DNA from: Taeniopygia guttata
Lineage: Eukaryota; Chordata; Aves; Passeriformes; Estrildidae
DNA length: 64,000 nucleotides
NCBI RefSeq assembly: GCF_048771995.1
Contig: NC_133063.1
Span: forward strand, 68,949,514 to 69,013,513
Reading direction: 5' to 3'
A program made the position numbers and the translations under genes. The notes under the pieces are model-generated. The model made no database searches and was not told the DNA's origin. It saw nothing but the letters and a program-made list of their open reading frames with translations. Within the stretch, counting starts at the first letter, position 1; every line of letters starts with the position of its first letter. Of this stretch, positions 47,690 to 62,030 are shown piece after piece.

Positions 47690-50284
47690 GTAAGGAAATG
47701 TTTTTTCAGCCTTATACCTATAATGGCATTCATGGGTATTGATTTAAAAAATGAATACTGCCAAAGTAGCCAAGTGAACTAGTTACTACTTCCAGAAAAT
47801 ATGGTTTGAAATTTTTAAGATTTTTAACAGACTATACTTGCTCAGCCTGTATTTATCTCGACAAGTATTTTTCCTGATTCACACGTTCCTAAAATGAATA
47901 TTTAAAGATCAAAATATAGCCTTAAATAAGTGTGAGATATTTTCTGTAGCTGTGTAAGGACAACTACTTTAATTCCCAGCCATTATGAGACAAACAACCT
48001 GCCGATTCATCCTCCTAAACATGATTCATGTCTTGCAACATTTTACTCCATCTTGCCTCTCATTACTTTGCAGTTTATTCTCTGTACTCCTGCATCTAAT
48101 TTACTTACATTCTCTTCTCAATTTACAGTTCTACTGTACATTTTCAAACAACTCTTTTGTTTCTCACACTTTCTAAGCAGCATTTCACAGTGCCCTGTTC
48201 AAATCAACTATCCTCCCCATACAAAGAATGATAGCAAATCCTAGTAACATTGGTCTTCATGTTACAAAAACAAAACAAACAAAACCCATACATAAAGCAT
48301 TTTAGCATCAACTTAGCTTCTAAGAATGCCTGTTTACTGAAAATTCAACTCTGCAATATATTAACACATCTATGTGTGTTAAAATTCTCTGACTTGGGGC
48401 AAGCAATGCTTTGTTTTTAAGCTAGCAGAGCAGTATCAGGATATCAAAGCTCAAAGGCTGCTGATGTACTCTATCAACTAAACCTGGGATAGTTTTTGTT
48501 AATTCATATATGTAACCTGCATGGGATTTTTTTTGCAGTCTCAATTTTCCACTGAACTGTACTAGCTTACATGACTTAATTAGAAAACAAATACTAATTT
48601 TAGAGAAAAAAGTGTCTATTCAGTTGACTTCAGCTATGCAGAAAGTAATGGAAATGCATGGACTTTTGGGTGGGAAAAGGAGATTGCTGAACATTACCAA
48701 TTACATGCCAAAATATACACACCATGGTTTGTCATCACTGCTGACATAAATAAATTAACAATTGGAGATAATATACATTTTCTACAATGCCCTGGAGAAA
48801 GCTGGAACCTGCCCAGGTGCAAACCATGTGCATTACAATAATAATGGTAAAGAGAAAGATAGTCAGTGATAATGATAATAATAGAATTTTAAGTTCAAGT
48901 CAAGATGGAACTAAGAAGCATTTAACCATTTCTCTTTGAAGAGGATTATATAAGACTGCAGGATAACACAAATGACAGCATTTGCATAGGCCAAAGTACA
49001 GCACTAAACAGCTAAAATAGTTCAGAACAGAAAAGATTTACAAAATTATTTCTACATACCAAAAGACAATATAAATTTACATTGGAGGAAGCCCTGCTAG
49101 GGGTCACTAGCATCTGATTTATGTCATCCATTACCAGCTGTTAGATGTAAAGGGAATGGCTTATCAGCTGAGCTTGACTTGGGGATCAACAGGCTGCTTT
49201 GGCACCTGCTGTTCACTCACAGCTAGATTGAATGTCATTATCTCCATTATTGGAGTCACCGGAATTAAAATCTCTACTTCGATTAGTACAGTTTCTGCAG
49301 CAGTACTCAACCACAGTCCTTTCATAGCAGTCAAAAGAGTCCCTTTGACACAAAGATCTTAAAAAAGCCAAATCATGACCAAAAGATGAGAGGTAGACAA
49401 AGCAAAATCAGCTAAAAGTGGGAAGACTCTGATTTCATTATTCTACCAATACACAAATTTAATTAGATTTTTTTCTTTATATTTTAAATCATGCATGTCT
49501 ACTCTTTCACTCCTGTGGAAATAGAGGAAATGATGGCATGGTATGGCTAGAGACACAGAGGAGAGATTTTAGTACAACCAACAAATCTTAGCACATCAGA
49601 GTTAAGTATTCAATGAGGTTTTTCACAGGTATTTTAATTTTTCTGTAGTAGGAGCTTTGGTGGAAGTCTGAGAAAACAGAAAGGAGAGGGATTAGATGAA
49701 GCTGTGACTTATAGCCTTCATGATCTATCTGCATTGGCCTTGAATGCACAGAAGGAGCTGAGAAACTTCCACTGAGCAGGAAAACCCCTCCAGCAGCCCG
49801 TTAGTCCACAAGTCAGCGGGGACCTGTGCATCCTGTGTCTGATCTTTGCCAATATTTTTTGTATTACAGTTAACATTGAATTTATGTGGTAGGAAAGTGT
49901 TTGGCTACAGATGTGAAATCAGTAGTGAAATCATTAGGAGAGACCTTATTTCATGTCCCTCAGGGTATAAAATAAATTAATTTAGTATTTGAGAGGAAAG
50001 GCCATGATTTGATATTAAAACGGGGAGTGGCAAATTAAGCACTAGATGTTACCAGCTAGCACTAGCTGACCTGCACAGTCTTCTGTGGAGATCTGTGAGC
50101 TAGCTGGCATTGCATCCAGTGAACTTACATTGCAGAACAGCTTCATGACAATACTGTCATTAATCCTAAAGAACTTCAGGCAAGTATATTTTAAAGAACA
50201 AGAATGGTCCCAAAACCCAAACTGTCTCACATGTGTCTTCACAGAAGATTTGATCCAGCCCTCATGTTTATGGCCCTCTGGACT
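47690..50284. other. AT-rich sequence without recognised gene
   Basis: Presumed intron or intergenic. The ORF at 49156-49362 has no recognisable features. Confidence 0.35.
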
Positions 50285-51155
50285 TACTCCCATAGAAGTC
50301 CTATAGCTGGATGCAGCACTCCAGGTGGGATCTCATGAGATCAGAATTGAGGGGCAGAATCGTCTCCCTTGCCATGCTCAGCGTGCTGCTTTGGCTGCAG
50401 CCCAGAACATGGTTGACCCTCTGGGATGCAAGTGCACATTGCTGGTTCATGCTGAATTTCTCATCTACCAACAAGCTCAAGTCCATCTCTGCAGGTCTGC
50501 TCTCAGTTCATTTATCATCCAGACTTTATCCAAGTTTGGGATTGACCTAGCTCAGGTGCGGGACTTAACACCTGGCTACATTGTGGCTACATTGAGCTTT
50601 GTAAAACTCACATTGGCCCATTTCCAAGATTGTAAAGGTCCCTCTGGATGGCATTCCTTCTTTCTAGAATATCAACTGCACCTAGAACATCAATTAAGCT
50701 TGGCATGGTCAGCAAACTTGCAGATGGTGCACTCAATTCCACTGTCCGTGTTGCCAACAAAGATGCTAAATAATACTCAGTACAGATCCCTGAGAGACCC
50801 AAGTCATCACTCGTCTCCACTTGGACATCAAGTTATAGGCTGCATCTCTCTGAGTGAAACATCCATCCAGTTCTTACCCACCAAATGTTCTACCCATCAG
50901 TGTCTTCCCAGTCCAGAGACAAGGACGTAGTATGGGACAGCATCAAATGCTTTGCACAAGGGCAGGTAGATTACGTCAGTCATTCTTCCCCCATCCACAA
51001 ATGCTGTAACCCCATTATGAGGTTCACCAAATCAGGCAGGCACAATTTGCCATTAGTGAAGCTATGTTGGCTGTCACCAATCATTTCCCTGTCCTCCATA
51101 CGCCTCAGCATAGTTTCCAGGAGGATTTGCTCTATTCGAAAACAGTTTATTTAGG
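50285..51155 (-). repeat. CR1 LINE internal fragment, minus orientation
   Basis: Antisense CR1 text in order: TAGCTGGATGCAGCACTCCAGG, GCACATTGCTGGTTCATGCTG, AAGGTCCCTCTGGATGGCAT, AACTTGCAGATGGTGCACTC, then the RT-palm complement and GCCATTAGTGAAGCTATGTTGGCTG. It lacks the 3' tail. The plus-strand 201-codon ORF over it is a shadow. Confidence 0.85.
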
Positions 51156-51808
51156 TGAAATCAGTTCTGCCATATCTATTTATCATGGGGTATTTTTGCA
51201 CCTGTCCAAAAAGCAGTGATGAAGATTTTGAAACTTCTTTTGCACTTTTCTAATGTTTGAATCACCAAAGACACTGTGCAGTATATATAGAAGAAGTGAT
51301 CTTAGAAAGAAGTGATCTTAGAACACACTTCTAGGTAATAGGATTTTAAAGAATTTCTGAGGTATTTTGGAGGATTTATATATACAAAGGTACAATATAA
51401 AACTGTTTTGAGAAATTAGCTAATAGTTTTTTCATTACTGTTAATTATTCCTAACTACACAAAAGGACTAGATGCAATCTGCTTATGTGTTCATTAAAAT
51501 TACTGCATCATATATGTCAACTGAAATGATTTAAACCTTTCAAAGATCATGCTTACAGTAAGTGGAGAAAATGCACATTATTATCTATCTTCTGCATGGG
51601 ACATGAAGTCTTCGAAAATCAAGGTTAAATACATTAGAAAAAAATTAATTCCTGACAGAAGTTAATAAATTAATGGCAGATAAGGGGGAGAGGTATGGCT
51701 AAGGTTGGAATGCACTATGCTTTTGAACTCCAAGCTAAAGAATGTTTACTTAAGAATAAACATTGTCTTTCCTCTCTGTCAAATATCTCTCTCTTTTTTA
51801 TTTTTTAG

Positions 51809-51849
51809 TTTATGACATTATCTCCACTCATGGTGTTGCTAAAGAAAAG
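51809..51849 (+). CDS. Weak candidate third exon of the plus-strand transcript
   Basis: Very strong acceptor (CTCTCTTTTTTATTTTTTAG) and donor (AAAAG/GTAAGAA). Two frames are open: YDIISTHGVAKEK if joined to 47360, or FMTLSPLMVLLKK if joined to 47689. A further strong pair at 52988-53016 (29 bp) has no compatible open frame. This favours a noncoding RNA or chance. Confidence 0.28.
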
Positions 51850-54473
51850 GTAAGAAACCCCAGTGGATAGAAGACTATCTGTTTAAGTGATAGAAGTAGT
51901 AATAGTAATTACAGCAGTAAAACATTTACTATAAAGTGGGATATAAGAAGACAAATATATAGCATAAAATTTACCTGAAGTTTTTTAGTATGATGGTCCT
52001 AATTCTACATTACGGCATGATTTTGATCTTATAATCCTGCCATATCAAAAACTCTCACAGAAGGAAGGCAAATAAATCTGGTATTAAAGCATATCACCCT
52101 TGTTTAAGACATTTCTCATTACAAAACTGAAGCATTTAATATACACATTTAAAATTTACTTTTGGCAAGGCAGCAGCTCTACAGAGGAGTCTTGGCTATT
52201 GGACAATAGTGAATAAAAGGCTCCACACTTTTCCCTATCTGCTTTTCCAGTTGTTATAATAAAAATAACAGCTCTGAATGCGAATGAGGTATTATTTTTT
52301 TTACATTGTCTTGCAAAAAAATATTTTTTGTGTTGCTAATTTAAAATGTATTGATCTGAAATCTCCTCAGTACTAATTACATCCTGCAAACTTTATTCTC
52401 TTGAGATTAGTCTTCAGTAATACGACGTAAACTGACAAAAGCTTAAACACATTCCATGCCTTTGTATTATCACAGCGTAACAGAGGTGATTGGGCCATGT
52501 CTCCAAAAGATCTTGCTATCAGCTAATGAGCAATGCTGCCAGGTCCAGTGTCTTCCTGGCAGAAGAAACTGAGAGATATAGAAATACACACACCACGTTC
52601 TTCTTCTAAATTGCTGCCAGGTTTATATTAATAGTTTCAAGGCCATTACTTCAAGATTCTCAGTTCTCCAAGGATACACACATAACCAATAGCCAAGCAA
52701 TAATTAAAGTAAGTATCACTTACAGATTATCCACGTAAATTTAAAAACCAAAATTTGTTCCTGGTCAAGACAACACTTTGAGTGTAAACTTACCACCTTC
52801 AGTTTACTCAGTTGATACTTTTCTAGTAACTAGCAGATGGATTCAAGCTTAAATGAGGAAATGAAGTTACTTTTCAAAATTGCGCAACACTTGGTATACG
52901 CATGGGAAACAAAAGCTTTTTTCTCATGTGCTAGAAGAAATCATCAGCCGTTTAACTACTGATCCTTTTGATGTTCAATTAAATCAGTGCTGGCTAGAGA
53001 CTCTTCACTGAAAGAGGTAAGGCCCTGGCCCTGAGGCATTGATAAGAGATGCTGAAACCTAATATGATTTTAAAAGAATGTTAAGATTAAGACAATATAA
53101 AAACAGTGCTAATTATCTGTGACAATGTACATGGAATTGTAGCTCAGGAGAACTTTCTTCCTTTCACTGAGACAAAGTGAAAGGAAGAAGTAAACAAAGC
53201 TACATAGTTAGCATTGTTGCCCTCAGCTTCTGATCTGAAGGCCAGACAGAAGCTGGGGATGAGATGTGTATTATTTCAAGATCTTACAGTCAGATGAATG
53301 GTTAAATGTCACTCTGAAGATAAATATATCAACCATGCATCTCTACTGTCTAATGAACACCGTACTGCTCAGATCTGCTTTTAAGCACATCCTATTGTCA
53401 TCAGGATGTCTATATCAGGTCCTTATTAGAAGTGTCTTTCTTGGTTATTTTAGAAATTTTAAAATGAGAAAGGTATCAGGAGACTTGAGCCCAAAGGCAC
53501 TGCACCTGTTACCAGCCCAGTCAAATCAAATACCAATCTCTGCATATTTTGCTCATCATAACCACAAAATAAACATTTTCTTTCTTTTTGCCCTTACCAC
53601 AAAACAAGAAAAATTCTTTTAAGATTTTGACAGACTATCTTTGTTCAGCATATCACCTGGACATATAAGTGCTTATCAGCCTCCCTGATTTTTTTTAGGC
53701 ATATTGGAAAAAAGATTGGAGATTAGGATTGCTGAAGAGGGCCATATGGACATGCATAAAATCAGACGTATGCTCTGTGTGCTTTGTAAACATCCAGAGG
53801 AACTGATTTTACTGTGATATCTATAACTATCAGGGCAAGCATTAACTCTTTATTCACGACCAAAATGATGTTTTGGTTTGTGGCCTGCCATGTGAAAAGA
53901 AACGAACCATAGTTACTCAGCAAAGTCAAACTTGAAGATGGTGGTCAGAGAACCTTGCCATAATTACTCAAGACCTCAGAAACAAAACAGACATGAAATT
54001 CTTCATATGAAATAAGCCAGTCTTCAGATATATATCATAAATTCATACCATGATTATTCTTCACCTCATGTGAGTGATTCTCAGAAGTTTTTATAGCATG
54101 TTCATTCTTTCAGGTAATCAGATTCATGACTCTCCCTTTTAAAATAAAGACAATGGATTGATCACAGCACTCATTACACTGTACAGCTTCAAGCTGAGAG
54201 ATGCAGTGGAAGTACTCTTTAGTAATAAATAGATGAACTGCATATTTATTTCACTAGACAATAATGGAAGAAAAAACTATCAGCCTGATTATCATCTGCA
54301 AAGATATACTCTATGTACCTCAGCAGTGAAGATGATGAAAATAGACATATTTACATTAGCATTACCTTCAGTCCAAGCATGAAATATAGGATGTTTTACT
54401 GTTGTGAACAGGATGCTCTGGAGTAAAAGCATATAACTGTAAAAGAATACCATTCATCATGCCTAGAAACAAA

Positions 54474-54505
54474 ACAAAACAAAACAAAACAAAACAAAAA
54501 AAAAT
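54474..54505 (+). repeat. Pentanucleotide microsatellite (CAAAA)n
   Basis: Five to six CAAAA units followed by an A run. Confidence 0.92.
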
Positions 54506-57500
54506 AAACAGCTTGTGCTGACAAACATTGTCAGCTCTGTGTTCTGTCTTCTCCTGACTTGTGCACTTTGGTAACATGATGTAAAAAAGCTGCATTCTTG
54601 CATGTTCATGTTTTGTTCAAGTACCATCTGCCAGGGACTGGGAAAAGCTGACTGGGTGCCTGCAAATGCAATTTCTGCAGAGAAACTTGCATATTGACTG
54701 CAGGAAAGGCAGCTCCACCTACTGACATTTCTCTGCTTTTTAAAGGGGGTAGGGATTACTTAAAAGTAGCATCTAGTCTCATTTCTCAATGGAAATGCTC
54801 TTCCCAAAACACTGGCAACTAAGTTCTGAGCTCTAAAGCTAGCAGCCAACATTGGGATGTATTTTCTCTCCTAGGATATCACAATCATTCTGTAGATTCA
54901 GTTACTTAAAACATGACTTTCTGATACTATGAGATCTTTCAAAAGCAGTACCCTACCACACTTAAAATGAGATATCAATTTGACTTTAACTGTGATCTCT
55001 CCTGATACAGCGTAAGTCTATCTCTTCACTTTTGATCTCCATATTTTTCTGTATTGCAGGTGTTCAAATATTTATCTTTAGAACCTAGAACATATTAGTC
55101 CTCAAAGGTCTTTCAAAGGATTTTTCAAGAAACAGCAAACTTTTGTCAGATTTGTTTCTGATGCAACATTACTGTACTTGGTACATCTGGGTTTTGGTGG
55201 TTTTTTTTTTGTTTTTTTTTTTTTTTGAGACAATATCTAATGCACGGTCAATGCCATTGAGGCAAATAACAACTCGGACAGTACCAGGATTTGGAAATGG
55301 ATGACTTTCACCTTCTGAGCAAAACTTGGTCCATGACCTCACAAAGACAATTTCTGACTGCTTTAGTACAAGTCAGAGAAACTGAAAGTACACCTTCAAG
55401 TGGCCAGATGTGGAAAAGATGAAAATATCTGTTGTGCCCTGAACAGCCTAGACTGACTGCTGTAATGAGATGTTTGGGTGGAAATGTGAGTGAAGTGAGC
55501 TTGATCTGAATGCTAATGCAGCCGTAAGTAGAGCTGACCTGATTTCTACTGACTGAGTGGATGGGAAATTAATTTACACAACCTTTATTCTGCTTTTCTG
55601 GGAAGGGAAGATGTCAAATACATATACATCCCAGATTCTTACAAAAAGTAATTAGTTTTTAAAATTCTATGTGGCACACCTTTGCCCCCAATTTTGCAGA
55701 ATTTTGAATAATCTGGCTTAATTCATTCACTTAGAAAAAGTAAACTTCTAAGTCAAAACAAGCTTGCCTTGCTGACTTTATTTCCTGTGTATTCCCTTTC
55801 ACTAACTCAGGCTTTTTTCCCTACTTCGATTCACATTTACAAAAGTGAAAATTAGCTTATCCAGTACTAGTGATAAACACTAGTCAGTCCCTTAACACAT
55901 CCAGAAGATAGCTAGTCAGCTAAAAGCAACTTGTAGTGGAATATTGATCACAACTTGCAGGAGAATCTTGCTTGCTACAGTGAAGACATATAAAGGCAGA
56001 AACAAGGCAGTACCTTAGTGGTGGATTTGGCGGTGTTAGCTGGAAAAACAGCAGTGCCTGACTGTCAAAACTAATATGGGGGTTTTATCACTAGAATAGT
56101 GCCCAGTTCCATGTAGAAAAAGACTAGTTTTCAGACTGAATCTATGTATAAATATCAAAATTGCAAATTACTCTATAGCTTGAGGACAGGTGCCTGAGAG
56201 CTTCACTAGCAGCAGCAGTGAAGATATTACTGAGTGGGTAACTTCAGCCAATATCTCAGAGATTATGGAGTTATGACACAGAAACTGACATTTCGGATAT
56301 GAGAAAAAGTTGCTTTGCCCGCATATAGGTTACAGTGGCAGTTAGGAGTGTTAATTTTAACAGTGAAGAGGTAAATATACCAGCATTCTACCTGAGAGGT
56401 ATCACAACCATTGTCAGGTTAGCATGCAAATGGTTCACTGAGGCTGCTGTTGAAAACCAAGTTTGGAAGGGAACTCCTGCTTCTGAGCCTCAGAGAAATA
56501 GGTTGTTGCCTTTCCAAAGGCACACAGCTCAAGCTGAAATAAACCAACTCTGCCTCAGAACCTAGGGTCCTAATTGTTCTTTAACACAGGACTTCCATTC
56601 ATCATGTCTGATGTTTCTTTGATGAGTAGCTTTATGTGCATTATTTCATTATTATGCTGGAATACAACTTCCTAAGTGCTCAGCAGAAGAGCCCAAGGTC
56701 ATTATGGCCCAAGGTCAGAAGTATTTCAACAATATAAAATTGGCCCTTAGAATTTCTGTTACCACTGCAGATGTGGTTCCATCTCTTTTCAGACACATTA
56801 CACATGTTGTAAATGTAAAGCTTCAGGAGCTCCATATGACAGCTCTCAGAGGCAACACAGTTCAGTTGTTTGTCACATGATTAAACACAACCATGTTGAA
56901 AGTCCTCTGTAATGAACTGTACCACTTTGCAATAAATGCATTCAATTAACTGAGTTAAGATCTTCATTTTCAGATAAGTAAGACAGCATTGGCTTTTTTC
57001 AAGCTTTTAAAGCACTTTCACAGGTGCATGGCTGCTATTCAGATAATTTCAGAAAGGATGCAAGTCAAGAAACAAGGGAATGAATGAGTGTTCTAGAAAG
57101 GAAGATTGATGACAGACAGGCAGATTATCAAAATGATGTAAAAAACCACAGATCTAGGTGTAAAATAATAAAGTTTTACTCCTTGCCAGAGAAGTTGTCT
57201 GTGTAGAGTCTGCTAACACTACTGCACAACAATACCGGGGTATAGTTTAATTAATATTTTTCCCCAAGGCTTACCAAATTGTGTCACTAGTTTTTGATTT
57301 ACACAGAAAATGCTTCTGCAGAGCTCTAAAAATTCCCTGTTATGTGAATAAAGGATATGATTATTAACATGTTTTCAAGACACACTATTTTGTGAAAAAT
57401 TAATGCTGTGATATTTCTTTCTCATTTGGTTTCTGCCTCATATCTCTTCCAGTTCTTTATCCATATCCTCTCTTGTGCAATCCTACTGTTCTATTTCTTC

Positions 57501-60500
57501 TTCTGTCTTGAGAACTTGAATTTTGCTATTGGCATATATTCTGTTATTATGAAGTCACAGTATGACATAAGTTACTGTGGGTCCACTGAGCCCCAGAAGA
57601 TACTGCTCCAGTAGAAAATGTGGACCCCTTGCTAGGGACTGTAATGAAAATGAGGACAGTAGTCTATTGTCCACAGCAGTTTCATTTAACAACTTTAAAA
57701 AGACTCAGGGTAGTACAACATTATGTCATTACCTGCTGAGAAATTCCTGAAATTGGTGGAAATTTAGCATGGGAAAAGAATGGACTCTTAAGTTTACCTT
57801 CTGTGAGTTATTTTATGGCATGTTAAGAAAGTGAGAGTATAAAAACTATTTCTGCATAGTTTCGTAAAAATCCATTTCCTTCTGTTTTCTCTACCTCTCT
57901 CCCCTCCACAAAAGACATAAGATTTTATAATTTTATTGTTTACATCCACTTTGCTAGGCCTTAGTTTCTTGACAATATTTAAACTACCAACAGCAGGAAA
58001 ATAGTTCCTTTAATCTGAAATCATATTTGAAATACATGATAAAGAATCAGACTCTAAACTGTGTAGTTTATCACTGATTAAATTCTTAATTGATTTTCTG
58101 TTTTGTTTCCCTGTTTTATTTTTTCCATGTTGGCATGTAAGATTGTTGGTTGTCACCACAGTAACTCTATTTTTTTTTTTTTACTGTTATTGAAGCTTTT
58201 CAGAAGAGAAGCTCTTCTTTACGCACATTTTATTTTCTGTAGAACAAATGATCATACTGACTACTATTCAAGGGTATAATGTAGCATCCTCTTCAACATA
58301 GTGTTATGCCTAGATCCCCAAATTCTTGCCATAGCAAACTCTTGTATATACTTTCTGAATGAAATCTTAGGTAAGGCCTTTCTAATCTATCCATAAAATT
58401 AAGAGATGTCTTTCAGGGCTCAGCTGTCATCCTAATTTTCAATTGTAATTATGTTAACACTTTTATCTCTGAGCAAAGCAAAATGTTTTACTTACAGCTC
58501 TTCAGATGCTAATACAAACATACATCCACTAAACTGTGATTTTCATTACCTACACATGCCCTGCTGCAACTCTGGAAATTTTTCTCTCTTTTACCAACCA
58601 TAAAATATTGATTTTCATTTTTATGTCTCCTTTTAGTCTTACCGCCCATGTTTTATTTCCTGCACCCTCAGGAATTAATCTCCTTCCTCTAATCTGTTCA
58701 TAGCAGTAGTATTTTTTGCCTGTTATTTATACACACAAATAAACATTTTCACATACTTCCTTATGGTCAGAAACAACTTACTAACTATCTAAGGTTAAAT
58801 AATCTCTATTGTAAGTGTAATGATAGAACTAAGCACATCTCCAAAAACCTCTGTAGAATTTTTTTTTGTCAGTCATAGTTTTAAAAATGCAATTAAATAT
58901 GTTTATTTATATTCTGGCATGATTTCAGGCATGTAGTAATAGAGGGAAACAGATAATCTCATATGTTGTCATGGTGCCTACATTTGGCAATCTATAGTGT
59001 TTAGTCAAGCATGAGTATTTATAGCTTTGTGTAATATATACACAAATACATAGTTGTATCTACAAACAACTGTATGTATGAGTATATATCCAAAATATAT
59101 GTACCTCTCCATATATATACACTTAAAATTTTAATTTAAGTATACATTATTTTTTTAATCTGAGGGGATGAAAAATATAGGAGGAAAGCACTTTCTGTAG
59201 CTTTCTATAGCTTTTCTGTAAAAACACAGAGAATAGGATTCCTAAACAGAAGAGTCTAGAAGTTTCTTGAAAGTATGGGATAAATGCAGAAGTGTGATAG
59301 CACTAGAAGGCATGCAGATGGCTTTGACAATGGGCAGCATTTTTTTATTTATTCATTGTCTCAGAAATGTGGAATAAAACCAGAGGAGTCTCAAGATAGC
59401 TCCACAGGCTCAAGACGAATCCAATACAGAAACCAGTTCTCTATTTCTTTGATAAAGCTACACCTTTGCTTGCCTGTAAACTTATCAACACAGATTTATG
59501 TTTGCTTTTGTTTTTATCCCTATCAGACTGTGCAGCTCCATTTCAGGGAACTGTCCACTTAGCTTTCACACACTCAGGTCTCACCCTGAATTAGCATGGC
59601 CTTTCTAGTGCCACAGAAACAAAATGGTACTTGAGAGCAGCCTGTGAGAGGAAGTGTGCTCAACTTCCCTGTGCATGGTAGCTCAGTGGGAAAATTCAGG
59701 ACTTGTCACTTACCCCAGCACAGAGCACAACAAATTTCTTTTTGTGGCATATTGAGGTTTTGCTGCATTATGACTCCTCTAGTCTTGCAATCTTCTATTT
59801 GTGCTGCAGGAACACTCTGTGGCCAGTTACTGTATGGGCAGCTTTGAAATAGGAAATGATCATACTTTAACACCATTAGTCCCATTATTGTTCATGTTAG
59901 GATAATTCTTTTTAGATTCACAAAAGTTAACAAAAAGCTAAATAGAGCTTGAATGTCTTAAAAATAAATCTGAGCCTTTAATGCTCTGCAATTATCTTGT
60001 CTGTTATCTAATCTGCTACACTTAATATTTCATGCCTTCTCCTGATCTTTTAACTATACGGAGGGGTTCCAATTTTCAAAAACAAAACGTATCACTTCAA
60101 ACAAATTCTGGGCATTGATTTTTTTTTTTTTTTCCCTCTTGTGATACTTCATAAAATTCACTTGGAAGAAATTAGTTTTGGGTCCTCATACAGAGATCAC
60201 CAGCTATTTTAAACTTGAAAACAGTATCTAATTGTATAATTGCATTAGAGTTCCTGAATTAAAAGCAAAAATAACTTTTGACTTGCCTAAAGCACAAAAT
60301 TGTAATTTTATTACTTTCCTGTTTTAAATTGCATACAAAGTTTTTCTGCCCAGACATTGTAGCATTAGGGCGACTGTGGAAGGTGGATGCGTGCAAGTCA
60401 ATTTCTAGATTTTTCTGCAAAGACATGAACTTGTGCTGAGTCCCACACAGAATTAGATACAGAGGCTCAACAACATTGACTTAGAGACAATACACCATCC

Positions 60501-60849
60501 AAGTAATCTGGCTTCATGCTATTTTAATGCATTTTTCATCCATATTTTATAGAAGATAATCTGTACTTAGTGATAACTTAATCACAGCTGTTGTTAGAAG
60601 TGTAAGAGGCCTAGTAGTTGGTCCCTGCCTTATTTTAACTAGTTAATTTTGCACAACTAAGTACATAGGGAACAGGTAGAGGGAAGAAGATTACCTTCTG
60701 CTTCCAAGGTATTGAAGGCTAAAGATGGCGATTAAATGTACAGACAACTCATTCAACAATATCCCAGACTATGAACACCAACTCAGTAAAAAGTTTCATC
60801 TTGTGTTTGTCTGGAATTTTGTACATTTCTTCAGGCAGAGAAGAGGGTT

Positions 60850-61145
60850 GAGAGGGTGAGATCCCTCCCTGTCCTGCTGGCAGCACTCCCAGTGCCCCCA
60901 GGAGCCTCTTTGCCTTTTGGCCACAGGACACACCACCAGTGTAATTTTTATGTTGATGCCCCCAGGATCCCCAGGTCCTTCCCTGCCAAGTGGAGATGGA
61001 TCCCATAGGAATGTAGCACAGAGGCCTCACTGGCTGTGGGAAGTCTGCCAGCTGGGCTGGGGACACATGTGGGATGTGGGATAAGAGTCTGTGGGGCAGC
61101 CCCAGCACAGCAGAAGGGGATTGTTGTGCAGCTTGTGGAAATACT
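60850..61145 (-). repeat. Possible decayed CR1 fragment, minus orientation
   Basis: CTGGCAGCACTCCCAGTGCC, GCCTCTTTGCCTTTTGGCCACA and CAGGATCCCCAGGTCCTTCCC parallel the antisense CR1 segment that elsewhere reads 'GGCCTTCTTGGCCACA..CCCAGGTCCTT'. Order is right but divergence is high. Confidence 0.4.
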
Positions 61146-61739
61146 CAAATATGGTGCTGGTGTATCTGGGGAAAAGATTGAAAGTGGGGGACTAGGATAG
61201 GCCCAGTAAGACTCAGAGATAGCGAGAGGTGGGAAACTGATGTTTTGGCCCTGGGCACAGATATGCTTTGCTTACATGCCAGTCTGCTTCTTGGGCAGTT
61301 ACTGAAGTCCTGGGATGCTTGGAGCTTTGAGCTTTGCTCTGCAAAAAACGCCAAGCCAAGGTGTGCAGGTCAGCAGATGGTACCCAGCCGAACCTTTTGT
61401 GAAGCCTGAACCGAGCCCTCTCCTGCATTTCAGCCAGGTTCGGGCTGGAGGAGTTGAGCTGCTGCTGTACAGAAGCGTCAGACAAGGGTCAGAGGGCTCA
61501 GAAGGGGATGACCGAATCCATTTGGGTGTGGAGGCACCAGGAGGGAGAGGGTTGTCAGCGTGGCCTGTGTCCATGGGCCTGGCTTTGCCTCAGGTCAGGC
61601 ATTCTGGCAGCTGTAGGAAAGGGGTTAGAGGTGCAGACGTGGTTAATGCTCACGCTCACAGCAGCGCTATGAAGAGGCGCAGCCGCCCGCCGGCCCTTGG
61701 AGCCCACCGAGCGCTGAGGGGCAGCGCGGAGAGGGCAGC
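61146..61739. other. GC-richer intergenic sequence, unassigned
   Basis: Several overlapping ORFs on both strands reflect GC content. No family recognised; it could be part of the LTR-like element to its right. Confidence 0.3.
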
Positions 61740-62030
61740 TGAGTGACGGCTGCAAGTCTGGTTGTGATTGGCTGGAGAAACGCGCGCACAGCGTACGGCC
61801 AGGAAGCTGATTGGATGCTAGGACGTGTGGTAGGAGCACAGCAGCTGAGCCAGCCAATGGGTGCCTTCTTCCTGTTCTGTTCAGTCTTGGTTCGGTTTCA
61901 GTCACGGCAGGTAGAGACTGAAGGTATGAAAAGAGGCCGATTTTTACAATAAAGTGATCTCCTTCGGATGCATAAAGGGAGTCAGTGTCGGTTTGTTCCC
62001 CACTGCTACAGGCAGCGATGCTCTGGTGCT
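61740..62030 (+). promoter_or_regulatory. CCAAT-box cluster followed by a poly(A) signal: LTR-like or gene promoter
   Basis: Three CCAAT boxes (ATTGG at 61767-61771 and 61810-61814, CCAAT at 61854-61858) spaced about 40 bases apart precede a tiny ORF, MKRGRFLQ. AATAAA follows at 61948-61953, about 90 bases after the last box. Promoter boxes followed closely by a polyadenylation signal are the layout of a retroviral LTR (U3-R). The following GGATGCATAAAGGGAGTC and TGTCGGTTTG text is compatible with an avian ERV LTR. Exact ends are not resolved. An ordinary CpG-type promoter is the alternative. Confidence 0.45.

Larger units (their letters stand above)
51156..60849. other. Long AT-rich stretch, no gene firmly recognised
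   Basis: Apart from the splice-like segments at 51809 and 52988, I see only chance ORFs and simple repeats: a CAAAA microsatellite, T-rich runs near 55201-55226 and 60119-60134, and TA-rich DNA near 59030-59130. The 118-codon ORF at 53266 has no recognisable features. Confidence 0.4.

Noticed and set aside
50325..50930. 201-codon plus-strand ORF
   Set aside because: Antisense reading of a minus-strand CR1 fragment.
53266..53622. 118-codon plus-strand ORF
   Set aside because: No homology recognised, no splice or promoter context, and AT-rich composition expected by chance.
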